NCBI RefSeq assembly: GCF_014287275.1 | Contig: NZ_JACONZ010000001.1 | Location: 1,054,001 to 1,118,000 of the forward strand | Direction: 5' to 3' | Origin: Anaerofilum hominis | GTDB lineage: Bacteria; Bacillota; Clostridia; Oscillospirales; Ruminococcaceae | Length of the DNA stretch: 64,000 nt | Shown here: one piece after another, positions 60,751-64,000 of the stretch | Layout of the letters: each line of letters starts with the position of its first letter | Numbering within the stretch: position 1 is the first letter of the stretch | The notes under the pieces: model-generated | Told to the model about the DNA's origin: nothing | The model's database searches: none | What the model saw: the letters and a program-made list of their open reading frames with translations, nothing else | Made by a program: the position numbers and the translations under genes

Positions 60751-62829
60751 TCAGTCGTCGTCCGAGGAGCGGTCCATAAATTTCTTGGCCTCCTCGACGA
60801 CCTTGCCCTCCAGCTGGGAGGGCAGCTGCTCATAGCGCACAAACTCAAAGGTGAAAGACCCCTCGCCGCGGGTAAGGCTGCGGATAAAGGTCGTGAAATC
60901 GTGCATCTCGCCCATGGGCACCTCGGCCTCGATCAGCTGCATGCCGTCGCCGCTGCCGCTCATGCCCAGCACCCGGCCGCGCCGCTTGTTGACCTCGCCC
61001 ATCACATCGCCGGTGCCCGCGTCCGGCACCACCGCTTTCAGCGCGCCGATGGGCTCCAGCAGGACGGGGCCCGCCTCGGGCAGGGCCGCTTTATAGGCGA
61101 TCTTGGCCGCCATGCGGAAAGACTGCTCGTTGGAGTCCACCGGGTGGTAAGAGCCGTCCACCAGGGTGGCTTTCAGGCCGACCACCGGGTAACCCGCCAA
61201 CACGCCGTGGGCTACGGCCTCCTGCAGGCCTTTTTCCACTGCCGGGAAAAAGTTTTTGGGCACTGCGCCGCCAAAGACGTTCTCCTCGAACACCAGCTCC
61301 TCGGAATCGGTGGGTTCAAACTCGATCCACACGTCGCCGAACTGGCCGTGCCCGCCGGACTGCTTTTTGTGGCGGCCCTGCTTTTTGACCTTTTTGCGCA
61401 GGCTTTCGCGATAGGCGATGCGCGGCTGGGTCAGCTCTACCTCCACCCCGAACTTGGATTTCAGCTTGCTGGCCACCACGTCCAGATGCTGCTCGCCCAG
61501 GCCGGAAATGACCTGCTGCAGTGTCTCGGTGTTCATCTTGTAAGAGAGGGTGCAGTCCTCCTCGATCAGCCGGGCGATAGCGCCCGAGATCTTGCCCTCG
61601 TCGTTTTTCTGTTTTACTTTCAGCGCCATGGAATAGGTGGGCACCGGGAACTCGGGCGCAGGCAGCTTAAAGATCTTGCCCGGCGCGCAGAGGGTATCAC
61701 CCGTCTTGGTCGCAGCCAGCTTGGTGACGGCCCCGATGTCGCCCGCGCAGATGGCGTCGGTGTCGATCTGCTTTTTGCCCCGGATAAACAGCAGCTTGCC
61801 CAGCCGCTCTGATTCACCCGTGCGGCTGTTGACCACCGGCGAATCCGCTTTCAGCACGCCGGAGAGCACCTTGACATAGCTCAGCTTGCCCACAAAGGGG
61901 TCCGCCACGGTCTTGAATGCATAGACCGCCAGGGGGCCCGCCGCGTCGCAGGCCAGCTCGATGGGCTCGCCGTCCGCGTTCTCGCCCTGCGCCGCGCCCG
62001 CCTCGGCAGGGGACGGCATGAGGTGTTTCATATAATGCAGCATCGCGTCGATGCAGTCCAGCTTGGTGGAGCTGCCGCAGAACACCGGGGTGATGCTGCC
62101 CGCCTTGATGCCGGCCTTGACGCCGCGCTGCAGCTCTTCCTGGGTGAACGCCTCGCCGGAGAAGAATTTCTCCATCAGCTCCTCGTCGGTCTCGGCGACC
62201 GCCTCGCTCATGGCCTCCACAAGGCCGTCGAGCCGGTGGCCGAAGCTGGGCATCGGCACAGTGTGGGCCACGCCGCCCACATAGCTGTAAGCTTCCATTT
62301 TGATCAGATTGATGTAGATGCGGCCGCCGGCCTGTTCCACCGGCACGACCACCGGGCAGATAGAGGGGCCGAACTCGGCCTTGAGCTCTTCGAACACTTT
62401 GTAGAAATCAGCGTTTTCGACGTCGATCTTGGAGACGTAGAACATGGTGGGCTTGTGATATTTATGGGCCAGCTTATAGGCCTTTTTGCTGCCGACCTCC
62501 AGCCCGTCCCGGGCGGAGACGCAGATCACCGCGCCGTCGGCGGCCGGCATCCCCTCATGGATGCCCAGCTCGAAATCGAACAGGCCGGGGACGTCGATCA
62601 GATTCAGCTTGGTATCGCTGTACTCGGCTGACGCCAGCGCCAGCGAGAGGGAGGCCCTGCGGCGGATCTCCTCCGGGTCAAAATCGCACACGGTATTCCC
62701 GTCGTCCGTGCGCCCAAGCCGGTCGGTTCCTTTCGTATAATAGACCAGCGCCTCGACCAGACTTGTCTTGCCTGAACCGCCATGGCCGGAGATCAGCAGG
62801 TTGCGGATGTTCTCCTGTGTGTAGTTCAT
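60751..62829 (-). CDS. EF-G-like translational GTPase paralog
   Basis: A 692-aa protein with all five EF-G domains by length. G1 GHGGSGKT (15-22) and later domain III/IV segments such as SGLGEQHLDVV, GRHKKQSGGHGQFGDVW and AAKIAYKAALPEAGPVLLEP are clear. Departures from canonical EF-G: the DxPGH motif reads DVPGLFDF (79-86, catalytic His replaced by Leu), NKxD reads SKID (133-136), and the switch-I RGITI is not recognisable. This fits the EF-G-like/EF-G II group, whose role is not settled, rather than the housekeeping fusA. Promoter about 220 bp upstream. Confidence 0.9.
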   Translation of the reverse strand: MNYTQENIRNLLISGHGGSGKTSLVEALVYYTKGTDRLGRTDDGNTVCDFDPEEIRRRASLSLALASAEYSDTKLNLIDVPGLFDFELGIHEGMPAADGAVICVSARDGLEVGSKKAYKLAHKYHKPTMFYVSKIDVENADFYKVFEELKAEFGPSICPVVVPVEQAGGRIYINLIKMEAYSYVGGVAHTVPMPSFGHRLDGLVEAMSEAVAETDEELMEKFFSGEAFTQEELQRGVKAGIKAGSITPVFCGSSTKLDCIDAMLHYMKHLMPSPAEAGAAQGENADGEPIELACDAAGPLAVYAFKTVADPFVGKLSYVKVLSGVLKADSPVVNSRTGESERLGKLLFIRGKKQIDTDAICAGDIGAVTKLAATKTGDTLCAPGKIFKLPAPEFPVPTYSMALKVKQKNDEGKISGAIARLIEEDCTLSYKMNTETLQQVISGLGEQHLDVVASKLKSKFGVEVELTQPRIAYRESLRKKVKKQGRHKKQSGGHGQFGDVWIEFEPTDSEELVFEENVFGGAVPKNFFPAVEKGLQEAVAHGVLAGYPVVGLKATLVDGSYHPVDSNEQSFRMAAKIAYKAALPEAGPVLLEPIGALKAVVPDAGTGDVMGEVNKRRGRVLGMSGSGDGMQLIEAEVPMGEMHDFTTFIRSLTRGEGSFTFEFVRYEQLPSQLEGKVVEEAKKFMDRSSDDD

Positions 62830-63050
62830 ACTCTTAGGACCCCCTTAACAAAAGTTGGCTGACGCACCCGGAAGCTGTTTCAAACATCGAGAGGACCGCC
62901 TTTTCCGCCGCGGCGCTGCGGCAGGGCCCGGGCCCCGTCCGGGGCCGCGGCTGTTGGGGGCTTTGCCGCCCCCGCCGGCTGCGAAAGGCCGGCAGTTTCT
63001 CTGGTTTCAAACCTGCGCCGGCGGTGCGCGCCGACACGAATCATATCAGA

Positions 63051-63079
63051 ATTTTACCACATCAAAATCTGTTTTGAAA
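63051..63079 (-). promoter_or_regulatory. Promoter of the EF-G-like gene
   Basis: Minus strand TTTCAA, 17-bp spacer, extended TGGTAAAAT -10. The leader of about 220 nt is GC-rich with no recognised riboswitch. Confidence 0.65.
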
Positions 63080-63178
63080 GCGGTAATCTGTAAAAAACCA
63101 CCGACTGACAAGAGAATTCAAGCCGGTTTATTTGTTCATTTTGCACAAGTATCCCGCTGAAAATCGACGCTGAGAGGC

Positions 63179-63217
63179 AAAAAAACGGCCCCGGAAAACG
63201 TTCCGGAGCCGGTTTTC
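63179..63217. terminator. Terminator downstream of the P-type-ATPase-like gene
   Basis: AAAAACGGCCCCGGAA, AACG loop, TTCCGGAGCCGGTTTT (two mismatches). T-rich on both strands. Confidence 0.7.
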
Positions 63218-63349
63218 ATCACGATCGTGCCCGCGCAGGGCAAGCGCCGGGACCGCCCGCAGACAGCGGCAAACGCCCCTGCGGCGGCTGGCCTGCCCGC
63301 CCTTTGCTGGCGACGCGGGCCAGCCGTTCAGGCCCGCATCCATGCCGCT

Positions 63350-64000
63350 TCAATACCGCTTCATCAGCGGCACCGCGATCACCAGGATAAGCCATGCGCA
63401 CTGGTACAGCAGCACCGCCAGCGCGGACAGGCTGCCCAGGCCCGTGGTCACCGAAAGCAGCAGCCCCAGCAGGATGCCCAGCACCACCGCTGCGGTCTGC
63501 ACGATGCCTGCGGCCTTTTCGGCACCGGCAGCGGCGATGGCCGCGCGCAGGCCGCCGATAAAGGACGAAAAACTGCCGATGTGGGTCATCACGCCCTCGC
63601 TTTCCGGCAGATAGGACAGCGAGGGGGTGAGGGCGGTGAGCTCGGCGCCTGAGAGCACCTTTACATTTTCGGGGCTGACGCCGTAGCAGCCCGCCACCAG
63701 CTCGCTGGTGATATTGAAATCGCTGGACTTGACCAGCAGCGAGATGCCCGCGTGGCGCAGTTCCTCCACCGTCTCGGCCATATCCTCGTCCGGCCCGTAA
63801 CTGACCAGGAACATCCCGAACAGCCGCCCGGCCACCGCCAGATAGATGGGCTGTTTGTCCTCTCCCGTGTAGCGCTTTTCATAATCCATCGAGGGGATCT
63901 CGACGTCGTGGTGGGTCATCATCTCGCGGCTGCCCACGATGACCCGGTTGTTGTCGATCCAGCCCAAAAAGCCGTACCCCACCTCGGTGACCAGATTTTC
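63350..64000 (-). CDS. P-type ATPase-like protein, 3' part only
   Basis: The reading frame enters from beyond the window end (ENLVTEVGYG at 64000) and codes about 217 residues here. The HAD-type nucleotide/phosphorylation half is partly visible: NNRVIVGSREMM, a hinge-like KQPIYLAVAG, ETVEELRHAGISLLVKSSDF and SPENVKVLSGAEL. The usual GDGxND of active P-type ATPases is not found where expected, and the end has about two to three helices. DKTGT would be outside the window. It may be a degenerate or regulatory member of the family. Confidence 0.6.
   Translation of the reverse strand, partial: ENLVTEVGYGFLGWIDNNRVIVGSREMMTHHDVEIPSMDYEKRYTGEDKQPIYLAVAGRLFGMFLVSYGPDEDMAETVEELRHAGISLLVKSSDFNITSELVAGCYGVSPENVKVLSGAELTALTPSLSYLPESEGVMTHIGSFSSFIGGLRAAIAAAGAEKAAGIVQTAAVVLGILLGLLLSVTTGLGSLSALAVLLYQCAWLILVIAVPLMKRY

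Overview
The window looks like a chromosome segment from a high-GC anaerobic Clostridia bacterium, probably order Oscillospirales. This is inferred from the GC-rich coding bias, clean SD-driven starts (many GTG/TTG), a six-gene Rnf complex in the clostridial order C-D-G-E-A-B, an EF-G-like paralog, DUF1292 and DUF3842 proteins, and an OmpR/HK pair of Gram-positive layout. No rRNA, tRNA, CRISPR array or intact insertion sequence was recognised.

Layout. 1-6.3 kb: two tiny genes divergent from an S24-type repressor with shared ACAAC(T/C) half-sites, a metallo-beta-lactamase-fold enzyme, a PepSY-like envelope protein and a two-component pair. 6.5-15.3 kb: a creatininase-family amidohydrolase, the Rnf operon, a CBM9-like protein, small membrane peptides, a MarR regulator and an exported YiiX/NlpC-P60-like hydrolase. 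15.3-18.7 kb: a MacAB-type ABC export operon. 19.5-23.8 kb: a dTDP-rhamnose/glycosyltransferase operon (GT2-rfbA-rfbD-rfbB; rfbC is not here). 24-27.9 kb: a LUD protein, a methyltransferase, a candidate 6S RNA, a DUF1292 protein and a cyclophilin lipoprotein.

27.9-32 kb is a low-GC island that looks like a decayed mobile element: an XRE pseudogene, an AbrB-type pseudogene, an intact OLD-family ATPase/TOPRIM nuclease (a possible anti-phage gene), and a relaxase-like remnant beside oriT-like hairpins. It is flanked by dispersed repeats also found at 1.5 kb and 34.9 kb. 32.4-37.2 kb returns to host genes: cardiolipin synthase, DUF3842, GNAT, RuvX, and an XRE/HTH divergent pair.

37.4-57 kb is a dense sensory cluster: four hybrid histidine kinases, a REC-degenerate GGDEF-EAL protein, a PAS/GGDEF/GAF diguanylate cyclase and a tandem-duplicated GntR regulator. 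Three of these proteins share a PAS variant carrying C-x(9,10)-C-x2-C, and two promoters share a near-identical promoter plus downstream element. No HPt protein or stand-alone output regulator is visible. This cluster is the best candidate for an undescribed signalling system. 57-64 kb holds a second divergent XRE pair paralogous to the one at 36.3 kb, then greA, lysS, an EF-G-like GTPase lacking the catalytic His motif, and the 3' part of a P-type-ATPase-like gene running off the window.
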